Assembly: GCA_934216615.1 (NCBI GenBank)
Contig: CAKQCB010000004.1
Span: 124,001 to 188,000, forward strand
Direction: 5' to 3'
DNA from: an uncultured Anaerolineae bacterium
GTDB taxonomy: Bacteria; Chloroflexota; Anaerolineae; Aggregatilineales; Phototrophicaceae
Length of the DNA stretch: 64,000 bases
Below are positions 45,823 to 54,375 of this stretch, piece by piece. Every line of letters begins with the position of its first letter. Position 1 is the first letter of the stretch. Both the position numbers and the translations under genes were made by a program. A model generated the notes under the pieces. It did no database searches. It was not told where the DNA came from and saw nothing but the letters and a program-made list of their open reading frames with translations.

Positions 45823-46533
45823 CTACACACACTGGTTGAAATACAGCGCTTCATCCTCGTTTAACATCAGCACGCCAATACATTCCGCCGCTTGATAGCC
45901 AATCACCCGTTTTTCGCCCTCAATGCAAACCGTGAGCGGGCCTTCAAACGGGTCTTGGGCGATGATCTGAATCGATTGGTCGAGCCTAAACCCACGATCA
46001 ATCAGGTATTGAATCATCTCTGGGTTGCTGGTGTTGATGTGGGCGATCTTCGCATAGCTCGGTACAGGGGCATCCACCAGCGTGATGAGTGGAAGCGCTT
46101 CCGAAAATGTGCCATCTGCCGCGGGGATGGGGTCGCCATGCGGATCAAATTCCGGTTCGCCCAGTTTTTTGGCTAAGGCTTCGATGAACCGTTCCGAAAC
46201 GGCATGTTCTAATTCTTCCGCTTCGGTGTGGACTTCGTGAAGCTCATAGCCTAGCTCACGTACCAGATACAGTTCGATCAAACGGTGCCGACGCAGGACG
46301 CGCAAAGCGATTTCTTCCCCTGCGGGGGTGAGCAACACGCCATAATATTTTTGATAATCCACCAATCCCGACGTGACGAGGCGCTGCGCCATATCCGTCA
46401 CAGAAGGCGCGGTGATTTGTAGGACATCGCTCAGGGTATTGGTCGATACACGCCCGCTGTTTTGCTGAAGCGTATAGACCGCTTTTAAAAAGTTTTCCAC
46501 TTTTTCTGACGGGGTGTACGCGGCATCAGACAT
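45823..46533 (-). CDS. DtxR/MntR-family metal-dependent regulator with FeoA domain
   Basis: 236 residues. Residues 1-70 are a winged helix (SEKVENFLKAVYTLQQNSGRVSTNTLSDVLQITAPSVTDMAQRLVTSGLVDYQKYYGVLLTPAGEEIALRVLRRHRLIELYLV). The dimerisation/metal domain follows with ELHEVHTEAEELEHAVSERFIEAL, whose His/Glu residues are likely metal ligands, and DPHGDPIP. A C-terminal FeoA-like SH3 domain is at about 150-230. By family it is a repressor active with Fe(II) or Mn(II). No metal transporter is adjacent. Start ATG 46533. Confidence 0.94.
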   Translation of the reverse strand: MSDAAYTPSEKVENFLKAVYTLQQNSGRVSTNTLSDVLQITAPSVTDMAQRLVTSGLVDYQKYYGVLLTPAGEEIALRVLRRHRLIELYLVRELGYELHEVHTEAEELEHAVSERFIEALAKKLGEPEFDPHGDPIPAADGTFSEALPLITLVDAPVPSYAKIAHINTSNPEMIQYLIDRGFRLDQSIQIIAQDPFEGPLTVCIEGEKRVIGYQAAECIGVLMLNEDEALYFNQCV

Positions 46534-46650
46534 GCGGGGTTCTCCTCTATAAACTCATCACCCATTTTAACATATTTGTTTCTTATGCTGTCGTGGAGCA
46601 GTATACGCGGGAAAGGTTAAGAAATGGTTCTAAAACCGCTCAAGATGTTG

Positions 46651-46656
46651 TATAAT
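46651..46656 (+). promoter_or_regulatory. -10 element before the tmRNA-like sequence
   Basis: A perfect TATAAT 11 bases before GGGG at 46667. No good -35 is seen 17 bases upstream. Confidence 0.45.
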
Positions 46657-46666
46657 AAAGGCCTAC

Positions 46667-46757
46667 GGGGATGAATAGTATCGACGCGGCAAACGGGTTT
46701 CCGAGTACCTGAAGGCGTACTAAAAAGAAGCGAAAAGAAACCACTTCAACGAATGTG
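46667..46757 (+). pseudogene. ssrA: tmRNA (ssrA) 5' portion, apparently truncated
   Basis: The stretch starts GGGGATGAATAGTATCGACGCGG, matching the 5' acceptor strand and conserved (T/A)TCGACG of one-piece tmRNAs. An AGTAC/GTACT hairpin, TAAAAAGAAGCG and an AACGAA near the expected tag region follow. At about 46757 it runs into a partial palindromic repeat and then the 3' end of pepF. No T-arm, 3' acceptor strand or CCA is found within 400 bases, nor upstream as in permuted genes. It is either a broken copy or a chance-preserved fragment; an intact ssrA should exist elsewhere. Confidence 0.5.
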
Positions 46758-46859
46758 GCGGACACCGACTTGCCCCTACGAAATCCTGATTTGTAACGTA
46801 ATTCTTTTCCGCCCTCTCCCCACGGAGAGGGCAGGATAGCAGAGCTATCGGGGTGAGGT
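46757..46859. repeat. Half-copy of the palindromic repeat
   Basis: About 103 bases matching the 3' half of the 41549-41740 type: GCGGAC, ACCGACTTGCCCCTAC, GTAATTCTTTTCCGCCC, CCCTCTCC/GGAGAGGG, GATAGC/GCTATC and GGGGTGAGGT. The left half and ten bases of the inner palindrome are missing. It lies exactly where tmRNA similarity stops and five bases from the pepF stop codon. Confidence 0.8.
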
Positions 46860-46864
46860 TACCC

Positions 46865-48676
46865 CTATACTTCGCCGATAAGGTGTTCTAGTCGATCCAC
46901 GTACTCGCTCAAAACGGAGAAGGTCGTCTCCACCGCTTGCGGAGTCGTCATATCCACGCCGGCGATCTTTAGCGCATCCAGCGGATAGACCGAACTGCCC
47001 GCCGACAGGAATTGACGATAATTCGTCACCGCGTCGGCATCACCTGCCAAAATCGGCTTCGCCAGTTCATGCGCGGCAGAGATGCCCGTCGCATATTGGA
47101 AGACATAGAAATTGGCGTATAAATGACCAAACGTGGCCCACGTAATTCCCACTTGATCGCGGTCATACGTCATCTCATTGCCATAGCCTTCGCCAAAGAC
47201 ATCGGCCATGAATTCAATCATCGCGTCGGCAGTGATCGGTTCGCCTCGTTCAGCGCGTTCGTGCATTTCCAATTCAAAACGGGCTAAGGTGGGCATGATG
47301 AAGAAGTAACGATGGAAGTTGCTCATCGCTTCTTCGATGATCTCGATTTGAAATTGAGGGTCGAGTTGGGTTTTGAACAAATAATCGCGCACGACAGCTT
47401 GGTTAAAATTCGAGGCGACTTCAGCCACGAACAATGAGTAATCTGTGTACACAGTGGGTTGAGATTTACGCGTGTAATACGAGTGCATCGAGTGGCCCAG
47501 CTCATGCGCTAAGGTGCTGGTCGATTTTAAATCGTTGGTGTAGTTGGTCATGATGAACGGATACGTGTCGGGCGAGCCAAAAGAAAACGCGCCTTGACGC
47601 TTGCCTTGGTTGGGATAAATATCCACCCAACGTTCTTCCATGCACCCGCGATACATCGCTTCAGAGTAATCTTCACCCAAGACTTGCATCCCCTCGGCGA
47701 TCCATTCGACCGATTTTTCATAGGGCACGAACGTTGGCTTTTGCGTCAGGGGCGCCCAAATATCATACGGATGCAAGGTATCCACACCCAACGCCTTTCG
47801 ACGCACACGCCAATATTTATGCCAAGTGGGAATATTGGCTTTGAAGGTGTCGATGAGGTTATGGAACACCTCAACCGGAATGTTATGTTCGCCGAGCGCC
47901 GCTTCTAATGAAGACCCATAATTGCGGGCGCGCGCAAAAAACACGTCGCGTTTGATCGCCCCGCCGAGCGTTGACGCCAGCGTATTTTTGAAACTTAAAT
48001 ACCCTTTGGTGTAGCTTTCATGAGAGGTACGGCGTAATTCACGATCCTCGCTCTTGAGGTTGGCATCGTGTAAGCCTTGCGTGACAGGGCGGCTTTCGCC
48101 TGTGGATGTGACGGCGGGCGCAAATTGCAAGTCGGCATTGGTGAGCATTTCCGCCGCATTTTCAAGTTCTGAGAACGGTTCGAGCGTCATGCCTAAAAGT
48201 TGTTCCACTTCTGCGGAACGGACGTGCGCTTGTTTGCGGAACAAGTCGTCGAGCCAGTGAGCATAGACCGCAAGACGCGGTTCTTCAGTGAACCATGCCC
48301 GCGTTTTTTCTTCGCCTAATGTGATGATCTCTGAAGGGATGAAGCTCACGGTAGAGACGAAGCGCCCCACCAAACCCTGTGCTTGGCCGGCCATCGCGTT
48401 GGCATGCGCGTCGGCAGTGTCCATGGATTGGCTCATCAGGCCATAAAACATGATCTTCTGAACCCGTCGTTGCCACTGATCCGCGAGTTCTAACACGTCG
48501 GCAATGACCGCTGCCCCTTCGCCCAAACGACCACGATAAGCATCTAACTCGCTCAGTTGAGCCATCGTTTCGTTGTAGTCGAGTTGCCATACTTCAGGAC
48601 TGCTGTACACACTCTCCGCATTCCATGTATGTTCCTTCGGAATATCTTTACGTAACGGGATCGTATTGGTCGTCAT
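46865..48676 (-). CDS. pepF: Oligoendopeptidase F (M3 family)
   Basis: 603 residues, typical length. A cytoplasmic zinc endopeptidase for peptides of roughly 7-17 residues by family. The active site is HELGH (391-395, in STLAHELGHSMHSYY) with the distal Glu region VAEVASNFNQAVV. The N-terminal helical PepF domain starts IPLRKDIPKEHTWNAESVYSS, and the C-terminus has YQYATGISAAHELA-type motif FQYATGISAAHELAK. ATG 48676 is chosen because AAAGGA lies seven bases before it and the conserved sequence starts there; an upstream in-frame start at 48748 adds nonconserved residues. Divergent from the lipoprotein gene. Confidence 0.95.
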   Translation of the reverse strand: MTTNTIPLRKDIPKEHTWNAESVYSSPEVWQLDYNETMAQLSELDAYRGRLGEGAAVIADVLELADQWQRRVQKIMFYGLMSQSMDTADAHANAMAGQAQGLVGRFVSTVSFIPSEIITLGEEKTRAWFTEEPRLAVYAHWLDDLFRKQAHVRSAEVEQLLGMTLEPFSELENAAEMLTNADLQFAPAVTSTGESRPVTQGLHDANLKSEDRELRRTSHESYTKGYLSFKNTLASTLGGAIKRDVFFARARNYGSSLEAALGEHNIPVEVFHNLIDTFKANIPTWHKYWRVRRKALGVDTLHPYDIWAPLTQKPTFVPYEKSVEWIAEGMQVLGEDYSEAMYRGCMEERWVDIYPNQGKRQGAFSFGSPDTYPFIMTNYTNDLKSTSTLAHELGHSMHSYYTRKSQPTVYTDYSLFVAEVASNFNQAVVRDYLFKTQLDPQFQIEIIEEAMSNFHRYFFIMPTLARFELEMHERAERGEPITADAMIEFMADVFGEGYGNEMTYDRDQVGITWATFGHLYANFYVFQYATGISAAHELAKPILAGDADAVTNYRQFLSAGSSVYPLDALKIAGVDMTTPQAVETTFSVLSEYVDRLEHLIGEV

Positions 48677-48820
48677 TCGCCATCCTTTTGAAAAAAGTTG
48701 AATGAATCCATTATTATCAACCTTAGAAAAACCTGCAATGATGGGCATTCAGTCCAATGCAATTTTCTCAATAAAATCAGCTACAATACGCCCAACAATG
48801 GACGAATAGAAAACAGACTT

Positions 48821-49642
48821 ATGCGCTATCGCTCACATTTAACTTTTCTTCTCTTTTCTTGCCTTGTCATGATGTTTTCCGCGTGTAACCCCCAACGCGG
48901 ACAAAGCCCTGACCAACTGCCCACGCAGGCCGATATTAATGCCCTTGCGACTGCGCTTCCGCTGACCCAGAACGCCCCGCCCCCGCCATTCAATGGGGAT
49001 GTCACTCGTTTTGCTCAAATTGATGCAGGCCTCACCGAACTTTCCGGTTGGCGTTGGGTGGTTCAAGTGGAATTTAACGGCGTTTTCACCGGAACGCCCC
49101 GCGAAACCAGCGCCTCTGCACGCATCGAAGCATCTTATAACCAATTAGCCAATGCGCGTCGCATCATCTTGAGCACATCAGGCGAATTGCTCGGTCAAGA
49201 TGATGTCAGTTATGAAGCAGTGCGTTTGGGGACCGATGCGTTTCTACTGCGTGATGGCGTGTGTTTGAGCAATGCCGGACGCGACGCTGAAACGGCGGCC
49301 AACTTGACCGCAGGTGAATTGATCGGCGGGACGGTGAGCACATTCCCTGCAGGCGAACGCGCCCGTGTGAATGATGAAGATGTCTTTCGGTATACGCTCA
49401 ACCTCGAATCGTTGAATTTACCCGCCATTCGTCCAAGTGATGGGGTTGCGGCGCAGTTAAACGCGAGTGAGTTCTGGATTTCCCCCGAAAGACGCGCAGT
49501 TGTGCGTTACTACCTAAACCTCTATATCGAAAATGCGTTGATCTTTGACCGTCAATTACCTGTCAGTGGAGAGCTACTATTACGTTACGATTTATATGAT
49601 ATCGGGACGGATTTTAATATCAGTATTCCGTACGGATGTTAA
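48821..49642 (+). CDS. Lipoprotein of unknown function
   Basis: 273 residues. The signal peptide MRYRSHLTFLLFSCLVMMFSAC ends in a lipobox-like FSAC, so Cys22 is the likely lipidated residue. After a Pro-rich linker (QLPTQ..., NAPPPPFNG) there is a beta-rich domain (LTELSGWRWVVQVEFNGVFTGTPRETSASARIEASYNQ..., FWISPERRAVVRYYLNLYIENAL) that resembles outer lipoprotein carrier-type folds (LolA/LppX-like) in pattern only. The ATG 48821 begins the signal sequence; upstream frame is not conserved-looking. The neighbour downstream is thrC-REC, separated by a bulged hairpin at 49696-49718. Confidence 0.7.
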   Translation: MRYRSHLTFLLFSCLVMMFSACNPQRGQSPDQLPTQADINALATALPLTQNAPPPPFNGDVTRFAQIDAGLTELSGWRWVVQVEFNGVFTGTPRETSASARIEASYNQLANARRIILSTSGELLGQDDVSYEAVRLGTDAFLLRDGVCLSNAGRDAETAANLTAGELIGGTVSTFPAGERARVNDEDVFRYTLNLESLNLPAIRPSDGVAAQLNASEFWISPERRAVVRYYLNLYIENALIFDRQLPVSGELLLRYDLYDIGTDFNISIPYGC

Positions 49643-49695
49643 GACTCCGTTATTTTCTTCGATTTTGAAGAACATTTATTCATCTAATGTCATAA

Positions 49696-49718
49696 AGCCT
49701 ATATCTTTAAGATAGGCT
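49696..49718 (+). other. Bulged hairpin before the thrC-receiver gene
   Basis: AGCCTAT-at-CTT pairs with AAGATAGGCT, a 10-pair stem with a two-base bulge, 50 bases before the start at 49768. No T-run follows. It may end the lipoprotein mRNA or be a leader hairpin. Confidence 0.35.
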
Positions 49719-49767
49719 GATGTACTCATAAGTCCTGCGTTTATAGTTTTGTCATTTGAGATTTGCC

Positions 49768-51435
49768 ATGAATTCTAGTAAACACATTGAACTCGAGTGT
49801 ATCCATTGTCGGACGCGTGTTCCGTTTGATAAGCATATCAGCGGGTGCCCGCAGTGTGGTGAACCTATTTTAGAAGCCCGCTATGACCTTGATCAGATTA
49901 ACGTCAATAAATGGCTACAAGACCTCAAACGTCGCCCTAATGACTTGTGGCGTTACCACGAAGTCCTGCCGATTTTTGATACTCAAAACATCGTCAGTTT
50001 AGGTGAAGGGGGAACGCCTCTCATCAAATCGAAAGCCTTAGCCGCTAGTTTGGGGCTGAAAAATCTTTACATCAAAGATGAACGGCAAGGCCCAACGGCC
50101 AGCTTTAAAGACCGTCAAGCCACCGTCGCTATCTCCGCTTTGAACGAGATGGGCGTCAATTCGGTGGTGGTCGCCAGCACGGGGAATGTCGCCATCGCCT
50201 ACGCCGCTTATGGGGCGCGCGCAGGCATCAAATTATGGGGCTTTTTCCCTAGCCTCACCCCCAATGACAAAATGCGTGAAGCCGCCCTGTATGGCGCGGA
50301 AGTCGTCAAAATTACGGGGACGTATGACCAAACCAAAGAAATTGCGGCGCGGTTTGCAAAACGCATGAACATCTTCTTGGATCGTGGGATCAAAAGTGTC
50401 GCGGCCATCGAAGCCATGAAGACGATGGCATACGAAATGGCCGAACAACTGGGCTACATCTTCAACGATGGCGCAAGTTGGCGTGCGCCTGACTGGTTCA
50501 TCCAAGGCGTGAGCGGGGGTTTAGGGCCGATTGGGATTGGCAAAGGCTTTCGCGAAATGCACCACTTCGGTTTGATCGATACGATGCCCAAGTTCGGCAT
50601 CATCCAATCGACAGGTTGTGCGCCGATGGTGACCGCGTTTGAACACGGACAGCGCATCGCCACCCCCGTCGAAAACCCGCAAACCGTCATCGCGACGTTG
50701 GCGACAGGCAACCCGGGGCGTGCCTACGAACAGCTCTATGATTATGTGGACAACTTCGGCGGGTATTTCACCTCTGCCACTGACGAAGAAGCCTTTAACG
50801 CCATTCGTGTTTTGGCGCGTAATGACGGGCTTTCCGTCGAACCTGCCACAGGTGTGACGTTCGCAGGGCTGTTTAAACTGGTACAACAGGGCATCATCAA
50901 ACCTGATGATGTGGTGGTGGTCAATTGTTCCGGCCATACCCTGCCCGTTGAAGTTCACATTTTAGGCGAACAGTGGCAGCGGTTGGTAGATGCGTCCAGC
51001 CAAGCCAACAGCGCCCAACTGCCCCAAGAGGGCTTGATCTCGGCCATCGACCAGATCGACCAAAATTCACGGCGGATTGCTGTCATTGAAGATAACGTCG
51101 ATGCGGCGCGTTTAATCAAACGGATGTTACAAGCGCGGGGCGTTTATGATGTGCAAATGGCGCATGACGGACGTAACGGCATGGAACTCATCCGCACCTT
51201 ACAACCTGATATGGTCATCACCGACTTGATGATGCCGGACTTGGATGGGTTCGCTTTGATCGAACTCTTAAAACAAGACCCGCTCACCCAAAATATTCCG
51301 ATCATCGTCATCACCGCCAAAGAATTGACGGCCAAAGAGCGCCAATGGCTCCAAAGCCAGGTCAATATGTTGCTCCAAAAAGGCTCGATGATCGATGACG
51401 CTTTTATTGAAGATTTAGTGCAACGTTTGGAATAG
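49768..51435 (+). CDS. thrC: Threonine synthase fused to a C-terminal receiver domain
   Basis: 555 residues. A zinc ribbon comes first (Cys11, Cys14, Cys27, Cys30), then a PLP fold-type II domain to about 420. That has LGEGGTPLIKS, Lys114 in PTASFKDRQA as the PLP lysine, VASTGNVAIAYAAYGARAG, SGGLGPIGIGKGF and VNCSGHTLP. This is threonine synthase, which turns O-phosphohomoserine into threonine and phosphate. After a 15-residue linker comes a CheY-like receiver (435-555) with the acidic pair Glu441-Asp442, acceptor Asp486 (VITDLMMPDLDG), Thr516 and Lys538, all four intact. Normal enzymes end near 410-430 residues. ATG 49768 is chosen over TTG 49756. The next gene, a REC-histidine kinase, starts 10 bases later and is surely cotranscribed. 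Confidence 0.93.
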   Translation: MNSSKHIELECIHCRTRVPFDKHISGCPQCGEPILEARYDLDQINVNKWLQDLKRRPNDLWRYHEVLPIFDTQNIVSLGEGGTPLIKSKALAASLGLKNLYIKDERQGPTASFKDRQATVAISALNEMGVNSVVVASTGNVAIAYAAYGARAGIKLWGFFPSLTPNDKMREAALYGAEVVKITGTYDQTKEIAARFAKRMNIFLDRGIKSVAAIEAMKTMAYEMAEQLGYIFNDGASWRAPDWFIQGVSGGLGPIGIGKGFREMHHFGLIDTMPKFGIIQSTGCAPMVTAFEHGQRIATPVENPQTVIATLATGNPGRAYEQLYDYVDNFGGYFTSATDEEAFNAIRVLARNDGLSVEPATGVTFAGLFKLVQQGIIKPDDVVVVNCSGHTLPVEVHILGEQWQRLVDASSQANSAQLPQEGLISAIDQIDQNSRRIAVIEDNVDAARLIKRMLQARGVYDVQMAHDGRNGMELIRTLQPDMVITDLMMPDLDGFALIELLKQDPLTQNIPIIVITAKELTAKERQWLQSQVNMLLQKGSMIDDAFIEDLVQRLE

Positions 51436-51445
51436 TAAAGACCCT

Positions 51446-52717
51446 ATGACGACTGAGACTTTGGCGCGTCAGCGCACAATCGTATACATCGAGGATGATC
51501 CTGCAAGTCGCACGCTGGTACAGCGCACGCTACAACACGCAGGGTACCGCGTGATGGTGGCCGAGCGTGGCTTAGATGGCATTGACCTCGCACGGCGGGA
51601 AAAGCCAGACTTGATTCTGACGGACATCAACTTGCCCGACATGAGTGGACGCGAAATCACCACCATGTTACGTAGTGAGAAAGATTTCAAAAACGTGCCG
51701 ATTGTGGCGCTTACTGCTCAAGCCATGCAAGAACAACGCGAAATGACGATGGCGGCAGGCATCACCGGATATTTGACAAAACCCTTGGATATCGAAGCCC
51801 TCCCCGGCCAAATCGAACATTATCTCAAGGGCAATCGTGACGAGATCGACCCGCAGGCGTTGGCCGATGGGCGTATACGCTATGCCGAAGAACTCGTCCT
51901 GCGTTTAGAAGATCGTATTCGCAATTTGGAACAGGTGAATGAAGACCTTGCGCGTTTAGACCGCATGAAAGAGGTCTTCATTCAAGTGACGGCGCACGAA
52001 CTGCGTACCCCGCTGACGTTGGTCAACGGGTACAATCGTTTACTGCAAGACGACCCCGCGCTGAAGGAATTGATGCAAACCAGCCCAAACGCCAAGATGA
52101 TGGTCGAAGGCATGGGACAGTCGATTCAACGTATGCAATCCATCATTGATGAGATTGTCACGATCAGCCGCATCATGACCAACCAGATCACGCTCAAACT
52201 CGGCCAGACAAATTTAGGCTCTATTTTTGAAAAGGCGCTCAAGTCTTACGAAACCGCGCTGACGGATCGAAAGATCACCGTCCACTTCAACAAGAGCCAG
52301 TTTCCAGAGAAACTCCATGCAGATTGGAGCTTGTTAGATTTAGTCGTTCATAACCTCATCAGCAACGCCATCAAATACACGCCTGACGGGGGCACGATCA
52401 CTCTGCATGCAGGGGGGGATGCTGAAAGTGTGCGTGTGCGCATTAAAGATTCCGGCATCGGGGTTTCAAAAGAAAACCTGAAAAACATCTTTGAGCGTTT
52501 CCAAACCACGCAGGATGTACAGTTACATTCCACCAGCAAAACCGCCTTTCGCGGGGGTGGCATCGGCTTAGGACTCGCCCTGTGCAAAGGCATCATCGAA
52601 GCACATGGCGGGCGCATCTGGGCTGAAAGTGTAGGGCACGACCCGAATCGGTTCAACGGAACAGAGATTTTTTTCATCTTACCTATCGTTGCGAAAGATC
52701 AACGACGTATCGTTTAG
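51446..52717 (+). CDS. Receiver-histidine kinase hybrid, partner of the thrC-receiver
   Basis: 423 residues, no membrane helix. REC at 8-125 has IEDD, Asp60 (LILTDINLPDMSG), LTAQ and YLTKPLD. A coiled linker (ELVLRLEDRIRNLEQVNEDLARLDRMKE) leads to HisKA with His184 (VTAHELRTPLTLVNGYNRLL). HATPase_c has LVVHNLISNAIKYTPDGG, VRIKDSGIGVS, IFERFQTTQD and GGGIGLGLALCKGIIEAHGG. It starts 10 bases after the threonine synthase-receiver stop and 10 bases before the EamA transporter. By position it is the likely phosphodonor, or phosphate partner, for the receiver on threonine synthase. It closely resembles 18776-19939. Confidence 0.93.
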   Translation: MTTETLARQRTIVYIEDDPASRTLVQRTLQHAGYRVMVAERGLDGIDLARREKPDLILTDINLPDMSGREITTMLRSEKDFKNVPIVALTAQAMQEQREMTMAAGITGYLTKPLDIEALPGQIEHYLKGNRDEIDPQALADGRIRYAEELVLRLEDRIRNLEQVNEDLARLDRMKEVFIQVTAHELRTPLTLVNGYNRLLQDDPALKELMQTSPNAKMMVEGMGQSIQRMQSIIDEIVTISRIMTNQITLKLGQTNLGSIFEKALKSYETALTDRKITVHFNKSQFPEKLHADWSLLDLVVHNLISNAIKYTPDGGTITLHAGGDAESVRVRIKDSGIGVSKENLKNIFERFQTTQDVQLHSTSKTAFRGGGIGLGLALCKGIIEAHGGRIWAESVGHDPNRFNGTEIFFILPIVAKDQRRIV

Positions 52718-52726
52718 AAGCATACT

Positions 52727-53875
52727 ATGGCCGCCTTCATCAATGACCCCAAAATTCGTGGCATCTTAGCAGTTATCGCAACCCCTCTCTTTCTAGGGGT
52801 AGCGCCCATCTTCGGGAAACTTGCACTCCAAGCAGGCGCAGATTCGTTCAGCATCGCGGCCATTCGTACCGTGATCGCCGCCGCCATGTTATGGATCATT
52901 TACAGCATTTTCTTTCGACGCTACTTGTACATCTACCCCGCAGGGTTACTGGGGTGCATCGTAGTTGGGGTCATTAACGGCATCGGCTCATTATTTTTCT
53001 ACGGTGGGCTAGGGCTTCTGGATGCGTCGCTCACGCAACTGCTCAACGGCTTATACATCGCGTTTGCGCTGTTGCTGGCCCATCTAGGGGGCGAAAAGAT
53101 CGACCGTCGCACCCTATTAAGAATCAGTATGGCGCTGGTCGCACTGGTGTTCATCACGGGCTTCAGCGGGGGCGAAATGAACTGGATGGGCGTCGGGCTG
53201 ATGTTGGGCAGCGCGTTGATGTTCGCGGGTACGGTCATCATGAGCCAGTATGTGTTATATGAAATGCCTTCACCCACCGCGACGTTATACATCCTCACGA
53301 CGATGGCGGTGGTTGTGGTGATGGTGTGGGCAGTTGTCGGTCAGCCGATCCCTGAAGTTTCCGTTGGCCCGACCATCGTCCCGATCATCCTCTTGGGCAT
53401 CACCACCGCGCTATCTCGCTTGGCGATGTTCGCCAGCGTGCAGGTCTTGGGCAGTTTGCGCACGGCGGTGGTCGCCATCGCCGAAATTGGGGTGGCGCTG
53501 GTCTTGGCGTTCTTCATCTTGGGGGATCGTCTCACCCCACTGCAAACAGTCGGCGTGGTCATCCTCTTTATCAGCATCATTTTGATCCGCTCCACCGACC
53601 TCATCCCGCGTCATTTCCAATTCAACATGATGATGGTGCGCGACGTCGCCAATATTCAATTTCAGCGCATCGCCTTTCATCGCGCTTTTGGTACGGCTGA
53701 ACAAGACAATGAATTTGGCGTGATGAGCAGTCTCACCACGATGGAATTAAAAGCCATTCAGCGCATGATGGGCGCGGATAATAAACCTGTTGATCCTTTC
53801 CCGATTCGGCGCAGTGCCTATTTTCAAGTTTCGGATTCGGACACCCCATCAGAAAATGATACTCCCCGCGCTTGA
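52727..53875 (+). CDS. EamA-family (DMT) transporter with C-terminal extension
   Basis: 382 residues with ten hydrophobic segments in two repeats (residues 8-145 and 150-290), the EamA layout: IRGILAVIATPLFLGVAPIFGKLAL ... LLDASLTQLLNGLYIAFALLLAHLGGEKI ... LGSLRTAVVAIAEIGVALVLAFFILGDRLTPLQTVGVVILFISIILI. Family members export amino acids or metabolites. A cytoplasmic tail of about 85 residues (RDVANIQFQRIAFHRAFGTAEQ...) is unusual for the family. It starts 10 bases after the REC-histidine kinase in the same operon as threonine synthase, so amino acid (for example threonine/homoserine) export is a reasonable guess. Confidence 0.85.
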   Translation: MAAFINDPKIRGILAVIATPLFLGVAPIFGKLALQAGADSFSIAAIRTVIAAAMLWIIYSIFFRRYLYIYPAGLLGCIVVGVINGIGSLFFYGGLGLLDASLTQLLNGLYIAFALLLAHLGGEKIDRRTLLRISMALVALVFITGFSGGEMNWMGVGLMLGSALMFAGTVIMSQYVLYEMPSPTATLYILTTMAVVVVMVWAVVGQPIPEVSVGPTIVPIILLGITTALSRLAMFASVQVLGSLRTAVVAIAEIGVALVLAFFILGDRLTPLQTVGVVILFISIILIRSTDLIPRHFQFNMMMVRDVANIQFQRIAFHRAFGTAEQDNEFGVMSSLTTMELKAIQRMMGADNKPVDPFPIRRSAYFQVSDSDTPSENDTPRA

Positions 53876-53926
53876 AGTCGATTTGTTACAATCATCCGAA
53901 CTTTCTTTCACCCCAAGAGGTTTCTG

Positions 53927-54370
53927 ATGACACGGCGCATCCAACCGATACCCGCAGAGGCGACACGCCCTTTAAGACAGCGCATCTTGCGCCCACATCA
54001 ACACGCTGATGCGTTGGTCTACCCGGGGGATGATGCACCAACCACGCTTCATCTTGGCGTATTTGAAGAAGATCAATTGGTGGGGGTACTGACCGTTTCC
54101 GAAGAATCCCCATCTGAAACGGGCGAAGCACACGCATGGCGTATGCGCGGGGTGGCGGTTGAGAAAAACATGCAAGGGGCGGGCTACGGTGGCGCACTTC
54201 TCGAAGCCGCCATTGAGTATGTGAAAGCGCAGGGTGGAAAATTTTTGTGGTGTAATGCCCGTTCCAACGTGCGCGGTTATTATGAGCGGTATAATTTCCA
54301 AGTGCGCGGGGACGAGTTCTCCCTGCCGGACATCGGCCCGCATTATTTCATGTTTCTAAACCTACCTTAA
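53927..54370 (+). CDS. GNAT-family N-acetyltransferase
   Basis: 147 residues. The acetyl-CoA site is in VAVEKNMQGAGYGGALLEAAIEYVKAQGGKFLWCNAR, with Q/R-x-x-G-x-G/A replaced by QGAGYG, a normal GNAT variant. Motif B follows (VRGYYERYNFQVRGDEF). The N-terminal strands include LRPHQHADALVYPGDD and LGVFEEDQLVGVLTV. The substrate cannot be told. ATG 53927 has AGAGG eight bases before it. It ends 5 bases before the glycosyltransferase gene. Confidence 0.92.
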   Translation: MTRRIQPIPAEATRPLRQRILRPHQHADALVYPGDDAPTTLHLGVFEEDQLVGVLTVSEESPSETGEAHAWRMRGVAVEKNMQGAGYGGALLEAAIEYVKAQGGKFLWCNARSNVRGYYERYNFQVRGDEFSLPDIGPHYFMFLNLP

Positions 54371-54375
54371 CCCCG

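Noticed and set aside
46534..46660. Upstream 3' piece of a permuted tmRNA
   Set aside because: No T-arm motif (GGTTCGA) or 3' acceptor strand is present here.
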